DNA from: Sunxiuqinia indica
GTDB lineage: Bacteria > Bacteroidota > Bacteroidia > Bacteroidales > Prolixibacteraceae
Reading direction: 5' to 3'
Assembly (NCBI RefSeq): GCF_009847015.1
Contig: NZ_WVEM01000016.1
Location: 1-64,000, forward strand
DNA: 64,000 bases
In this document: positions 1 to 7,795 of the stretch, one piece after another
How positions within the stretch are numbered: the first letter of the stretch is position 1
Layout: the number at the start of each line of letters is the position of its first letter
Notes under the pieces: model-generated
Seen by the model: the letters and a program-made list of their open reading frames with translations, nothing else
What the model was told of the DNA's origin: nothing
The model's database searches: none
Made by a program: the position numbers and the translations under genes

Positions 1-60
1 AACCAAACTTTTGAAACCATGAAGAACCTTAAAGATTGGCTAGCTGAAAGTGTAAAATAA
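1..60 (+). CDS. C-terminal end of an unidentified protein, cut by window start
   Basis: An open frame runs from the first base to a TAA at 58-60 and encodes 19 residues ending in the motif DWLAESVK. The amphipathic lysine/leucine-rich tail could be the last helix of a cytoplasmic protein, but 19 residues do not allow a family call. No terminator-like hairpin follows directly. Confidence 0.45.
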   Translation, partial: NQTFETMKNLKDWLAESVK

Positions 61-239
61 ATGACCGAAAAACAAATAATGTCAATCACCCACAATAAAA
101 AATACTTAGATAATTTCAATGTGGCATTTGTAAGTTAAATTGGTATTACTGATGAATCCGATTTTAATTCAAATTAGCAATCCACGTTCTCTGAACGTGG
201 TCAGAGACGTTCTACGGGTTTGCCTGTTAATCGACCCAT

Positions 240-589
240 CCTTATCTTTTCAAAGTTGTCCCCACAACAAAGAAAGGATACCTGACCCGCACAGTTTGGG
301 ACAAATATGTGGAAGTTCCTAAAGGGATGGAAGGCCATCAGAACCAGACGGGCCGGTATGGGATGTTCTTTTTATGTTTGCTTTTTTCGCCCGGAAAGAG
401 TCCTCCTCCCGCTTGCTTTTTAAGTTATTGGTTCAATTGCCGGTTACAGGGAATTGGGAGCAAAACGAAAAGGTAGCGGACAGATCGAACCGGCTGTTGC
501 GGGAAGTTACCCTAAAAGCCCTAGTTACAGCCTGGGATTTTGACGATCCATCGCCTGCTATTTTCATTATGAAACCATTTGAAGATTAA
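240..589 (+). pseudogene. Frameshifted remnant of an unidentified gene
   Basis: Two overlapping frames look protein-like but neither is a complete gene. The first (about 237-400, entered after a stop at 228-230) reads through a segment containing YLTRTVWDKYVEVPKGMEGH and then degenerates into low-complexity residues. The second (374-589) reads plausible protein with the ending FIMKPFED. A reading-frame change near 360-400 would join them. The simplest explanation is the 3' part of a decayed gene. I do not recognise the family, and the two segments could also be unrelated chance frames. Confidence 0.3.
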
Positions 590-701
590 CCAATTCCGGT
601 GTTTGTTATCAGAATAAAAAATAGGAGGTATTGATGATGAGATAGAAAGATGATCCAAGATAAATTGCAGTGCGTTATCCAAGTTACTGCGAATTATTTT
701 G

Positions 702-709
702 TATCTTTG
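702..709 (+). promoter_or_regulatory. Candidate Bacteroidota -7 box
   Basis: TATCTTTG matches the TAnnTTTG -7 element of Bacteroidota housekeeping promoters. No convincing TTG -33 element sits 19-21 bases upstream. No coding frame follows before the terminator at 861-897. Confidence 0.3.
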
Positions 710-860
710 TAAATAAGTAACTCATTTCAATTTGATTGAAATCTGATCAAATTTCAGGTGAGTTAAACGGTGAGTTCTTTCTGGAAATATTCAGATACCT
801 TTCTGATAATAAAATATTTATAGGATTGGTGACAAATCTTGTCATCCCGACAAAAAAGAA

Positions 861-900
861 AACCCAGTAAAAACATTTTTTCTGTTTTTGCTGGGTTTTT
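861..900 (+). terminator. Intrinsic terminator, long stem and T run
   Basis: The arm at 861-874 pairs with 884-897 (AACCCAG with CTGGGTT and AAAAAC with GTTTTT, one mismatch or wobble), with T residues on both flanks. It could act in both directions. On the plus strand it would end any transcript started at the box at 702-709. Confidence 0.6.
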
Positions 901-1012
901 CCGTTTAGTTTGAAAAAAAACACCTTTAGAAACTAGTTTGAATGATCAGAGATGATGTTTGTTTTGCGATAACTATAGCAGAAATTCAAACCAATGTCTT
1001 TTTGTTGGGTTG

Positions 1013-1207
1013 TTAAGAGAATTCCCGATCTTTTTCTTTTGGAATTTCCCATTCAACAACATAATCAAAGCGGTTTCCTTTGCAATGCAATCCATCACTT
1101 GCAGGGAAAGGTTTATACTGTCTTCTTTTTGCTTTTTTTAGATAACTGGTGTCAATATGACTTTCATTAATAAACGGAACTTTGTTTGATTTGATTTTTA
1201 CTTTCAT
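1013..1207 (-). CDS. Possible 64-residue hypothetical protein
   Basis: The frame encodes a basic, aromatic-rich 64-residue peptide with no signal peptide or membrane segment. Its mixed composition, including a WEIPKEKDREF tail, is more protein-like than most chance frames here, but I recognise no domain. No strong Shine-Dalgarno sequence is visible, which is usual in Bacteroidota. The surroundings are eroded, so this may be the end of a broken gene. The upstream 241 bases (1208-1448) hold no supportable gene. Confidence 0.25.
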   Translation of the reverse strand: MKVKIKSNKVPFINESHIDTSYLKKAKRRQYKPFPASDGLHCKGNRFDYVVEWEIPKEKDREFS

Positions 1208-1448
1208 TTTGATGAACTAAGAATAAAACGAATAACTGGCGTGATTCTTCAATGATCACAGTATAGCTTCCATTACCACGCATTAAGAAGATCGAACCTG
1301 CAATCAAGAAATCAGAGACGTCAGAATTATAGGTATATAGTCACTATAACAAAGAATCGCTTGAATATAGATTTACGCAGTGAATTTGAAAATGTTATGG
1401 AAGTCAGCAATGTTTTTTTCGACCTGAATTTCCGTTTGCGTTACAGGT

Positions 1449-2180
1449 TTATTGACTGTTCCAGCCACTTGCCAGAATATCAGCTATGTGGATAGGTTTT
1501 ATGGGTAGTTTGTTTTTTTTGATATAGCTTTCAATATTTAATAAACAAGATGATTCGGTAGAGATAATATACTCTGCTCCGGTATTCAATGCATGTTCAA
1601 CTTTTTGTTCAGTCATAGCCGCCGAAATGGCTTTGAATTTGGTTACAAAAGTACCACCGAAACCACAACAAGTATCTGTATCCTCCATTTCAACCAGTTC
1701 TAGTCCTTTTACTTTAGAAAGCAATAAGCGAGGTTCTCTTTTTATACCATATTCCCTAAGGGCAGTGCAGGCATCGTGGTAGCATACTTTATGAGGGAAG
1801 CTTGCTCCAAAATCAATATACCTCAGCTCATTCACTAAAAAATCAGTCAGTTCAAAAAGTCGCTCTTTTAGTTTTAAATGATTTTCGTAATCCAAATCTT
1901 CTTTATTGAAGAGGTCGCCGTAGTAATTTTTGATAAATCCGGTGCACGATGCCGATGGACTAACAATAAGACGGTCGCCCGGGAAGTCTTTTACAAATTT
2001 ATGGGCTAGATTTTTTGATTCGTTCCAATATCCACTATTATAGGCTGGCTGTCCGCAACAGGTTTGCTCCGGATTGTATTCTACTGTAACTCCGGCCTTT
2101 TTGAGCAATTTGATCATGTTAAAGGCGGTTTCCGGATAAAGCTGATCAATAAAGCAGGGAACAAATAAATCTACTGTCAT
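1449..2180 (-). CDS. lutA: LutA/YkgE-type (Fe-S)-binding oxidoreductase subunit
   Basis: This 243-residue protein has the two cysteine-rich CCG domains of the lactate-utilisation subunit LutA (YkgE). The first has C9 and C41-C42-G43; the second has C133, C138 and C171-C172-G173 followed by FGGTF. In LutABC these motifs bind iron-sulfur clusters and serve electron transfer during L-lactate oxidation in the cytoplasm. The frame stays open further upstream, but the start at 2180 (MTVDLFVPCF) fits the family and the longer frame would run through a tRNA gene. No lutB or lutC neighbour is present on either side, so the gene is an orphan here. A -7 box candidate (CAAATATA on the plus strand, 2203-2210) lies just upstream. 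Confidence 0.85.
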   Translation of the reverse strand: MTVDLFVPCFIDQLYPETAFNMIKLLKKAGVTVEYNPEQTCCGQPAYNSGYWNESKNLAHKFVKDFPGDRLIVSPSASCTGFIKNYYGDLFNKEDLDYENHLKLKERLFELTDFLVNELRYIDFGASFPHKVCYHDACTALREYGIKREPRLLLSKVKGLELVEMEDTDTCCGFGGTFVTKFKAISAAMTEQKVEHALNTGAEYIISTESSCLLNIESYIKKNKLPIKPIHIADILASGWNSQ

Positions 2181-2202
2181 GGTAATCGGTAAAAGATTTG
2201 GA

Positions 2203-2210
2203 CAAATATA
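2203..2210 (-). promoter_or_regulatory. Candidate -7 box for the lutA-like gene
   Basis: On the minus strand this reads TATATTTG, matching TAnnTTTG, 23 bases upstream of the chosen start at 2180. That would leave a very short leader. No clear -33 element is seen. Confidence 0.35.
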
Positions 2211-2289
2211 AAGGGTTTTTACGTTATATCGAAGAGTATTGTAGTGTTGCCAAAGCAAAAAAGAGCTGTTCAACAGAACAACTCTTTTG

Positions 2290-2362
2290 CACGGGAGGAG
2301 CGACTCGAACGCCCGACACCTGGTTTTGGAGACCAGTGCTCTACCAACTGAGCTACACCCGT
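2290..2362 (-). tRNA. tRNA-Trp (anticodon CCA)
   Basis: The minus strand folds as a complete cloverleaf. The acceptor ACGGGTG pairs with CTCCCGT (one internal mismatch), the D arm is AGCTCAGTTGGTAGAGC, the anticodon stem CTGGT/ACCAG carries loop CTCCAAA (anticodon CCA), and the T loop is TTCGAGT. The discriminator base is G at 2290. CCA is not encoded after it. A -7-like box lies at 2378-2385. Confidence 0.95.
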
Positions 2363-2377
2363 ATTTGAATGCGAGTG

Positions 2378-2385
2378 CAAATATA
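2378..2385 (-). promoter_or_regulatory. Candidate -7 box for tRNA-Trp
   Basis: Minus-strand TATATTTG matches TAnnTTTG and sits 16 bases upstream of the tRNA-Trp 5' end, the usual place for a tRNA promoter in Bacteroidota. Confidence 0.45.
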
Positions 2386-2446
2386 GTAATTCTTGAAAAA
2401 CTACCTAGAAAAACTGAGCTGATTCGATAAAAATATTTCACTCGTT

Positions 2447-2713
2447 TTAAAGTTCTAAAATCAAATCGATTAACTTTTCATCATGTTCGAGTTTCATTTT
2501 TTTGCGAACCCGATATCGATGATTTTCAACTCCTCGAACTGATATGCCTAGTAACGGAGCGATTTCCTTTGATGATAAATTCATGCGAAGGTAAGCACAC
2601 AGCCGTAGGTCTTTTGAGGTTAATTCAGGATGCATTTCTTTAATTTTATTCAAAAACTGTTCGTGTGCTCGTTCAAAATTCATCTCAAACACTTGCCAGT
2701 CATGATAGTGGAG
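2447..2713 (-). pseudogene. C-terminal HTH stump of a Bacteroidota sensor/regulator
   Basis: The frame reads DWQVFEMNFERAHEQFL, then an LTSKDLRLCAYLRMNLSSKEIAPLLGISVRGVE stretch (split here across positions 2500-2640), then RYRVRKKMKL. This is the LuxR/GerE-like helix-turn-helix found at the extreme C-terminus of large Bacteroidota sensor proteins with beta-propeller or TPR sensor domains. Only about 88 residues remain. Reading upstream, similarity stops at about 2713, exactly where the IS3-type terminal repeat begins, and an in-frame stop follows. The sensor part is gone, so the protein cannot work as in the family, though a free 81-residue HTH domain could still be made from the ATG at 2692. 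Confidence 0.7.
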
Positions 2714-2733
2714 TTGCTACTTTTACTCGGACA
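2714..2733 (+). repeat. Left terminal inverted repeat of the IS3 remnant
   Basis: Pairs with 3477-3496 (14 of 20 positions). The exact outer end is uncertain by a few bases because no target duplication is visible. Confidence 0.55.
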
Positions 2734-2749
2734 CAAATTTTAAGACTAT

Positions 2750-3463
2750 TTGCTGATAAACAAATATCTTAGAGCAATGAAAAAACGTGTTTACAGTAAA
2801 GAATTTAAAATCTCAAGACGCAGGGTAGCCAAAATCATGAGAGAAAATGGTTTGGTCAGTAAATACAAAAAAAAGTTTAAAGTCACTACCGACAGTGATC
2901 ATAGTTATCCGGAGTGTAGAAATTTACTGGACCGTAACTTTAGATCAAATAAATTAAACCAAGCCTGGGTATCACATATTACCTATATCAAAACTCAAAA
3001 AGGATGGTTGCATTTAACCACTATCATGGATTTATACGATAGACAAATCATCGGTTGGTCATTAAGTACAAATTTATATACTCAGAAAACGATTATTCCG
3101 GCCTGGAGAATGGCTGTAGGTAAAAGAAAAATAACACAACCGGTACTTTTTCATTCTGATAGGAGGATGCAATATGCCTCAAGGGAATTTAGAAAACTAT
3201 TAAAGACCAATTTTTTCATCTCTCAATCGTTGAGCGGGAAAGCCAATTGCTGGGATAATGCGGTAGCAGAATCCTTCTTCAAAACCTTAAAAGCAGAATT
3301 AGTATATGGCAATAAGTTTGAATGTACTGAGCATGCTAAATCAAAAATCTTTGAATGGATAGAAATATGGTATAACAAGAAGCGGTTGCTTTCTTTATTG
3401 GGGTACAGAACCCCTTATGAGATGGAACAGGAATTTTACCAGAAAATTAACAATGCGGCATAG
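2750..3463 (+). pseudogene. IS3-family transposase OrfB, 5'-truncated, catalytic Asp lost
   Basis: The 237 residues match the integrase-core transposase (rve, DDE) of IS3 elements: ISRRRVAKIMRENG, then FKVTTDS, then the catalytic core. Three things are broken. The N-terminus lacks OrfA and begins at TTG. The usual YGSPRI segment before ISRRRV is shortened by an internal deletion. The first catalytic Asp is His (VSHITYI, H76, where VSDITYI is normal). The second Asp (D137 in FHSDRR) and the Glu (E174 in WDNAVAESFF) remain, but the normal RGSQYAS reads RRMQYAS. The protein should be inactive. Confidence 0.85.
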
Positions 3464-3476
3464 TCTTTTAAAAAAT

Positions 3477-3496
3477 TGTCCGACTTTTTGTCGCAA
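3477..3496 (-). repeat. Right terminal inverted repeat of the IS3 remnant
   Basis: Its reverse complement begins TTGCGAC and ends TCGGACA, partner of the left repeat at 2714-2733. Confidence 0.55.
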
Positions 3497-3498
3497 GT

Positions 3499-3816
3499 CC
3501 AGCTCAATGGACACGAGATGCCGTGTATTATCACTACAATGAATATCCCGGGTTTCATATGGTCAAGCATCACTATGGTGTCGTGACCAAGGAATACAAA
3601 CTGGCTCATTTTTATTACGACGTTGATGAAAAGGAATTATATGATCGTCTGAAAGACCCCTATGAATTGAATAGTGTTTATAATGATCCTGAATATGCAG
3701 ATATTATAGCCGAAATGAAAATGAAGTTGACTGAACTGAGAAAAAAGTATAAAGATTCTGACGATCTCGATCAATATTTCATCGAAAAGTATAGGTCGAA
3801 AGGAATAATTAGGTAG
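3499..3816 (+). pseudogene. C-terminal fragment of a sulfatase
   Basis: The frame reads PAQWTRDAVYYHYNEYPG, then the KHHYGV, YKLAHFYYD, KELYDRLKDPYELNSVY segments and a helical tail. This is the C-terminal sub-domain (DUF4976-like) of iduronate/choline-type sulfatases that Bacteroidota secrete to desulfate polysaccharides. About 105 residues remain of a usual 450-550. The catalytic Cys/Ser-x-Pro-Ser-Arg domain is absent, and similarity begins directly after the IS3 right repeat. The gene was truncated by the rearrangement that left the IS remnant. It ends with TAG at 3814-3816. Confidence 0.8.
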
Positions 3817-4080
3817 GCTAAGCTTAATTATTCATCCTTTAAACACGAGGATTTACCCTTAATCGAGCCTTAAATGATGCAGATTGATTATATTTTTATG
3901 TTTTAAAGAAGAGAAAATGGCTCAATAATATTGTTTTTTTAGAGTAGATCGTACCTTTTTTAACTGTTCCGTTTTATTGATAACTGCCTTTTGTATCTAC
4001 GAAAAAGCTATTTGTAAATCACAATTGCAACGATAGCATGGAGTGAGCAGAATCTAAAAAACAGGAAGTGATATAAAATA
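3817..4080. other. Non-coding stretch
   Basis: No supportable gene. AT-rich sequence between the sulfatase fragment and the tRNA-Ser terminator, with no clear promoter or repeat. Confidence 0.5.
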
Positions 4081-4111
4081 AAAAGCTGCAAGTGTTTATC
4101 TTGCAGCTTTT
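4081..4111 (-). terminator. Terminator after tRNA-Ser
   Basis: AAAAGCTGCAAG (4081-4092) pairs perfectly with 4100-4111 around a 7-nt loop. On the minus strand it lies just downstream of tRNA-Ser and is followed by T residues. It may work in both directions. Confidence 0.7.
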
Positions 4112-4118
4112 TATGTGT

Positions 4119-4206
<88 letters not shown>

Positions 4207-4218
4207 TTGATGTGGCGG

Positions 4219-4226
4219 CAAAAGTA
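4219..4226 (-). promoter_or_regulatory. Candidate -7 box for tRNA-Ser
   Basis: Minus-strand TACTTTTG matches TAnnTTTG, 13 bases upstream of the tRNA-Ser 5' end. Confidence 0.45.
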
Positions 4227-4480
4227 GAGGATTTTTTTAAAACTCAAAAATTATTGCAAAAAAAAACTTAGAAATAGCAAAAAAAAAAACTTCAAGAAAG
4301 GTTGCATAATTGAATCATATTTTAGAATTTTATAAAGCGTAAAAATAAAGCTTTTGAAAGCATTGATTTTACTGATGTTTTAGAAATGTGAATTTCTTTT
4401 TAATGATGTTTTAGATACAAATATGTTAATTATATAATTTCTAAATAGTTTATTTTTTTTAACCCTAAACAAGTTTTCTT

Positions 4481-4750
4481 ATGAACAAAGCTCAATTAAT
4501 TGACGCAATTGCTGAAAAAGCTGATCTAACTAAAGCGGATGCTAAAAAAGCATTGGATGCTTTTGTCGAATCTACTACTGACGCCTTAAAAAATGGAGAT
4601 CGTGTTGCATTGATCGGATTTGGATCTTTCTCTGTAGCTACTCGTAGTGCCAGAACTGGAAGAAATCCTCAATCAGGTGCTCCAATCGAGATTCCTGAAA
4701 AGAAAGTTGTAAAATTCAAGCCAGGTGCTGAATTAGGTGATGCCGTGTAA
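4481..4750 (+). CDS. hup: HU-family DNA-binding protein
   Basis: This 89-residue protein is a standard HU: helical N-terminus (MNKAQLIDAIAEKADLTKAD), GFGSF turn near residue 47, the DNA-binding beta arm with RTGRNPQSG, then IPEKKVVKFKPGAELGDAV. HU dimers bend and compact DNA in the nucleoid. Length and motif order are normal. It stands alone behind an AT-rich 274-base leader region (4207-4480) that must hold its promoter, although no clear TAnnTTTG is seen there. A strong terminator follows at 4774-4801. Confidence 0.96.
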   Translation: MNKAQLIDAIAEKADLTKADAKKALDAFVESTTDALKNGDRVALIGFGSFSVATRSARTGRNPQSGAPIEIPEKKVVKFKPGAELGDAV

Positions 4751-4773
4751 ATTACGTATCATAGACGAATAAT

Positions 4774-4801
4774 AAAAAAGGGAGGTATACCTCCCTTTTT
4801 T
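4774..4801 (+). terminator. Terminator after hup
   Basis: AAAAAGGGAGGT pairs with ACCTCCCTTTTT around a 2-4 base turn, followed by T residues. Typical rho-independent terminator, 24 bases after the hup stop. Confidence 0.85.
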
Positions 4802-5009
4802 ATTGCCAATATTTATAGAAACAGCATTTTTGCCCGTTGGGTTTATTCTATTTTCATACTTCTTAAATTGAGCGGATTGCGACTGATATGGCTGATCTAA
4901 TCTACTCCTTAAGCTCAGTCTAATGTTTGCATTCTGTGCTATTCGGTAGTCAATAATTGTTTCATGGTAACTGAATGATTGCTGGCAAATTTTCAGACCT
5001 CCATCCAAC

Positions 5010-5495
5010 TCAGTATTTAATATTCAGCGCTCCTGTAATCTTACCAATATTTTCGGGGTCAATCAATCCCCGAATACTAATCAAAGCATTGTCATCACCT
5101 CCCACAACCAGAAGTAATTCAGAGAACTTACCAGCACCTGCATCACGACCGAAAAACCGGACAACTTCGTTTTCTTCTGTCACTTCCATTAAAACCTGAT
5201 AGTCATGATTTTTGAAGAACCCATCATTTTCAAGTTCTTTGTAGAAATCCAGTGATTTATTGAGGTCATCATCATCGACTGCTAAGATCCTGACTCCATC
5301 TAAATCTGCCAGAAGATTTCCTTCGGGCGAGTTTTTATCCATTTGGCTTGCCAATCCAAGTAGGGCACCGCTAATGTTAACGGTAGTCATTCCTTTCTTA
5401 TTGGCGTATTTTTCAAACAACTTATCAACGGGGCTTTTCTGTGCCATTCCCAATAGTGGGATTAGGCAGATTATTAAAACTAGTAGCTTTTTCAT
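5010..5495 (-). CDS. DUF4252-family secreted protein
   Basis: The 161-residue protein starts with a signal peptide (MKKLLVLIICLIPLLGMAQ, cleavage near A18-Q19) and continues with the pattern of DUF4252: a KYANKKGMTTVNISGALLG segment, a charged DDDDLNKSLDFY helix, a VRFFGRD strand and a terminal ISIRGLIDPENIGKI segment. The family is common in Bacteroidota, often beside ECF sigma genes, and its biochemistry is unknown. It follows the sigma/membrane-protein pair at 5632-6691 on the same strand after a 136-base gap and is probably in their regulon. Location should be periplasm or outer membrane face. Confidence 0.85.
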   Translation of the reverse strand: MKKLLVLIICLIPLLGMAQKSPVDKLFEKYANKKGMTTVNISGALLGLASQMDKNSPEGNLLADLDGVRILAVDDDDLNKSLDFYKELENDGFFKNHDYQVLMEVTEENEVVRFFGRDAGAGKFSELLLVVGGDDNALISIRGLIDPENIGKITGALNIKY

Positions 5496-5631
5496 GTGTT
5501 TATATTTTTTAATTTAAGTTCGTGCAATTTCCGTACTCCACTTTAGTGCTTTTTATATGGTGCACCAACGCATGGAACTCCCAATAATTAACCTCCTGTG
5601 TGAGCGAAATTTTGATCATGCTCGTTTCTTT

Positions 5632-6180
5632 TTATTGTTTTTTTAGTTTTTGGTTAATTTTTTCTATTTCCTGTATTTCCTCAAAACCCTTATTTAGGGA
5701 ATTCAGGCTTTTATTTAGTGGCTTCGAAGCGTTGTCAATTTTTTTTATCGGTTGTAACTCACCCATCCCTTTTTGATAGTGTCCGGCAACATATTGTAAG
5801 GTGCTCTTGGCTTTGGCATAAGCTTGATCCGGATTCTTGTATGTGTCGTTCCATTGTCGATTGTCGTTATTTAGATTGATAACAAGCAGAGCGATTAAAA
5901 TTGCTGCTGCAATCCCACTAACGGTTTGCCAAAGCCATCTGTAGTGAATCTTTTCCTGATTTTCATTTTCCAGGATGTGATTCATAATTTCATCTTCCAG
6001 CTTCTCGTTTCTTGGGTTTTCTGAGAGTTCGTCAATTCCGGCAAAAAAGGCCGTATACTCGTTCAGTTCCGGATCAATATTGTCCGAATTAAAGTATTTC
6101 GCTAGCGACTGCTCCTCCAGTTTTGTGCTCTCTCCCTCAAAGTATTTTTGCAGAATTTGCTTGACTTCCTTTAATTCCAT
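5632..6180 (-). CDS. Single-pass membrane protein, probable anti-sigma partner
   Basis: This 182-residue protein has a cytosolic charged N-terminal half (about 1-80), one membrane helix (about 83-104, WLWQTVSGIAAAILIALLVI) and a periplasmic lysine/asparagine-rich tail ending in coiled-coil-like heptads. Its start overlaps the end of the ECF sigma gene by 44 bases, which implies translational coupling. By position and topology it is probably the anti-sigma factor, but no canonical zinc anti-sigma motif (HxxxCxxC) or FecR domain is visible, so the role is inferred from context. Confidence 0.75.
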   Translation of the reverse strand: MELKEVKQILQKYFEGESTKLEEQSLAKYFNSDNIDPELNEYTAFFAGIDELSENPRNEKLEDEIMNHILENENQEKIHYRWLWQTVSGIAAAILIALLVINLNNDNRQWNDTYKNPDQAYAKAKSTLQYVAGHYQKGMGELQPIKKIDNASKPLNKSLNSLNKGFEEIQEIEKINQKLKKQ

Positions 6181-6691
6181 ATCCCTGATATTTTAATAAT
6201 TCGTTTCTAACCTTTTTTCGTGCACGAGAAAGGTTAACTCGTATAGCGTTGACATTCATTGTTGTTATCTCAGCAATTTCTTCATATTCCAGTTGATCGA
6301 TATCCCGCATTTTCATCACTTGCATTTGCAACTCTGGCAGCTCTCCAATAAGTTTCCTGATCAATACAGATGTTTCTGATAATTCCAACTCATCATTAAG
6401 GTCGCCATGCGCCTCGTTGCCCATATTGGGTGTTTGATCTTCCAGAGAATCAGTTTTGTTTCTGCTCGATCGAAATAAATCAAGACATTTATTTCGGGTC
6501 ATTCGTATCGCAAAAGCTTCCAAATTCTCAATACCATTTAAGTTTTTTCTTTTTTGCCAAAGTTTTAAAAATACTTCTTGAACTACATCCTGCGCTTCCT
6601 CTTCGTTTTTTGTGTAATACAATGCATAACGATGAAGTTTGCCGCTAAGGGGGACTACCGATGTTTTAAATTCTTTGGCCAGCATGTTCAA
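6137..6691 (-). CDS. ECF-type RNA polymerase sigma factor
   Basis: The 184-residue protein has both ECF regions: sigma-2 (residues about 20-85, with YTKNEEEAQDVVQEVFLKLW and LEAFAIRMTRNKCLDLFR) and sigma-4 (about 115-170, with LPELQMQVMKMRDIDQLEYEEIA and VNAIRVNLSRARKKVR). No extension domains are present. It should direct RNA polymerase to the promoters of a small envelope regulon. The operon continues with the membrane protein at 5632-6180 and probably the DUF4252 gene. Start could be M1 or M3 (6691 or 6685). Confidence 0.92.
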   Translation of the reverse strand: MNMLAKEFKTSVVPLSGKLHRYALYYTKNEEEAQDVVQEVFLKLWQKRKNLNGIENLEAFAIRMTRNKCLDLFRSSRNKTDSLEDQTPNMGNEAHGDLNDELELSETSVLIRKLIGELPELQMQVMKMRDIDQLEYEEIAEITTMNVNAIRVNLSRARKKVRNELLKYQGYGIKGSQANSAKIL

Positions 6692-6888
6692 ACTAAGTTC
6701 TTAACTGTTTTCAAAAGTAAGACGTAGCCGGAGATTTTTCATTACATCAGAAATACTATTTTTTCAAATGATTGACACACCTATGAAACGAACATGAAAT
6801 TTGATCTACTATTTTTCACAAACATGCTTGATTAAATTTCATCGAGAGTTCCATAGGATACCTTATAAATAAGCAATTCTAATCATAT

Positions 6889-6919
6889 GAAAAAAGGCCC
6901 GAAAATTAATTCCGAGCCT
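6889..6919 (-). terminator. Terminator after the outer-membrane barrel gene
   Basis: On the minus strand AGGCTCGGAA pairs with TTTCGGGCCT (all ten pairs with two G-T wobbles) around a 5-base loop and is followed by a run of T. Confidence 0.75.
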
Positions 6920-6946
6920 GACTATCGTTTAGTTCTTGTTTCTATT

Positions 6947-7795
6947 TTAAGGTGCCCAAGGCAAATATTGATTTCCTCTGGTGCTTCCGTCATTCAGAGG
7001 AATGGCAACACCAAACATGATGCGGGGAACAAGCCCTGCCAAATCCTGTCTGATCTTAGAATCGGTGCTAGTTGTCGCATAATTAGGTGCTCCATCTAAA
7101 TAGTCGGTACTTACTTTTGAAATCTCAGCAGCCAAAGTGAGAGTCATCCCACTTTTAAAATTAAATCTTGAACCGAGACCCAACGCATATTGCAGGTTTA
7201 TCTCAGGGGATTTATTGGGTTCAAATCCCTTTCCTATTGAAAATGCAGGATCGTCACTTGGTAATCCTGAGACATCAGTGTAAGCAAGTTCGGAATAGAG
7301 GATATTCGGACCGGCATTTAATTCAATATATGGTTGGAATAGTTGAGCATCTCTAACACGACTAGCAAATTTCTTAAAATAATACCGGACCAGTACACTT
7401 GGAGTAAAAGCTGTTGTCTTATATTCTATTGGATTGGTATAAAATGCCACTCCGTTAAATCCTTCGTGGGAGCTGCTCCAAACCGACAAATCCATAACTG
7501 TCAGAGAGTCGTCGGAGCTACTTAAACTATAGAAGCCAACACCTACACCCAATTCAAAATTAGTACCTAAAGTTTTTGAGATGGTAATGTCCATGCTAAA
7601 GCCCATGTTATGACTAAATTCATTGTCGACAGAAGTGAAGCCTGATTCAACTTCGCTCATCAAGGTTGCGGTACCAATTCGCGGGGTTATAAACCATTGT
7701 TGACTGCCTTTGCCTTTTGCAAAGGTGAGTTGGGGAACTATAAACGTTAGTAATAAAAATACGGATAGTGCTACGCTGAGGTTCTTTTTCATCAT
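6947..7795 (-). CDS. Outer-membrane beta-barrel protein
   Basis: The 282-residue protein begins with a signal peptide (MMKKNLSVALSVFLLL... ending near TFAKG). After that it shows alternating hydrophobic/polar strands typical of an 8-10 strand barrel, e.g. FELGVGVGFYSLSS, TPSVLVRYYFKKF, PYIELNAGPNILYSELAY, LQYALGLGSRFNFKSGMTLTLAAEI and PRIMFGVAIPL. No plug, OmpA-peptidoglycan or enzymatic domain is seen. It stands alone with a terminator behind it. Function is unknown; the family resembles the porin-like or lipid-associated OprF/OmpW-type barrels only in general build. The start could also be M2. Confidence 0.75.
   Translation of the reverse strand: MMKKNLSVALSVFLLLTFIVPQLTFAKGKGSQQWFITPRIGTATLMSEVESGFTSVDNEFSHNMGFSMDITISKTLGTNFELGVGVGFYSLSSSDDSLTVMDLSVWSSSHEGFNGVAFYTNPIEYKTTAFTPSVLVRYYFKKFASRVRDAQLFQPYIELNAGPNILYSELAYTDVSGLPSDDPAFSIGKGFEPNKSPEINLQYALGLGSRFNFKSGMTLTLAAEISKVSTDYLDGAPNYATTSTDSKIRQDLAGLVPRIMFGVAIPLNDGSTRGNQYLPWAP

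Larger units (their letters stand above)
590..1012. other. Gene-poor stretch with orphan promoter box and terminator
   Basis: No convincing coding frame is present. It holds a Bacteroidota-type -7 box at 702-709 and a strong hairpin terminator at 861-897. Between them lie imperfect complementary segments (AACTCA near 720 with TGAGTT near 764, and ATTTGAT with ATCAAAT inside them) that could fold. This arrangement could mark a small non-coding RNA of about 190 nt, or only the leader and terminator left behind when a gene was lost. Confidence 0.35.
2714..3496 (+). mobile_element. Decayed IS3-family insertion sequence
   Basis: Imperfect terminal inverted repeats (2714-2733 and 3477-3496) match at 14 of 20 positions and share TTGC at the outer end and TCGGACA at the inner end. 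They enclose a single orfB-type transposase. At 783 bp it is far shorter than normal IS3 elements (about 1.2-1.5 kb); orfA and the start of orfB are missing. The flanks (GTGGAG left, GTCCAG right) are not an obvious target duplication. The left flank is a regulator gene and the right flank a sulfatase gene, so the element marks a deletion or recombination junction rather than a simple insertion. Confidence 0.75.

Noticed and set aside
2181-2441. Longer N-terminal extension of the LutA-like reading frame
   Set aside because: It would be translated straight through the tRNA-Trp gene, and family proteins start near MTVDLFVPCF.
4733-5008. 91-codon minus-strand frame after hup
   Set aside because: It runs through the hup terminator and reads as low-quality sequence with no family pattern.
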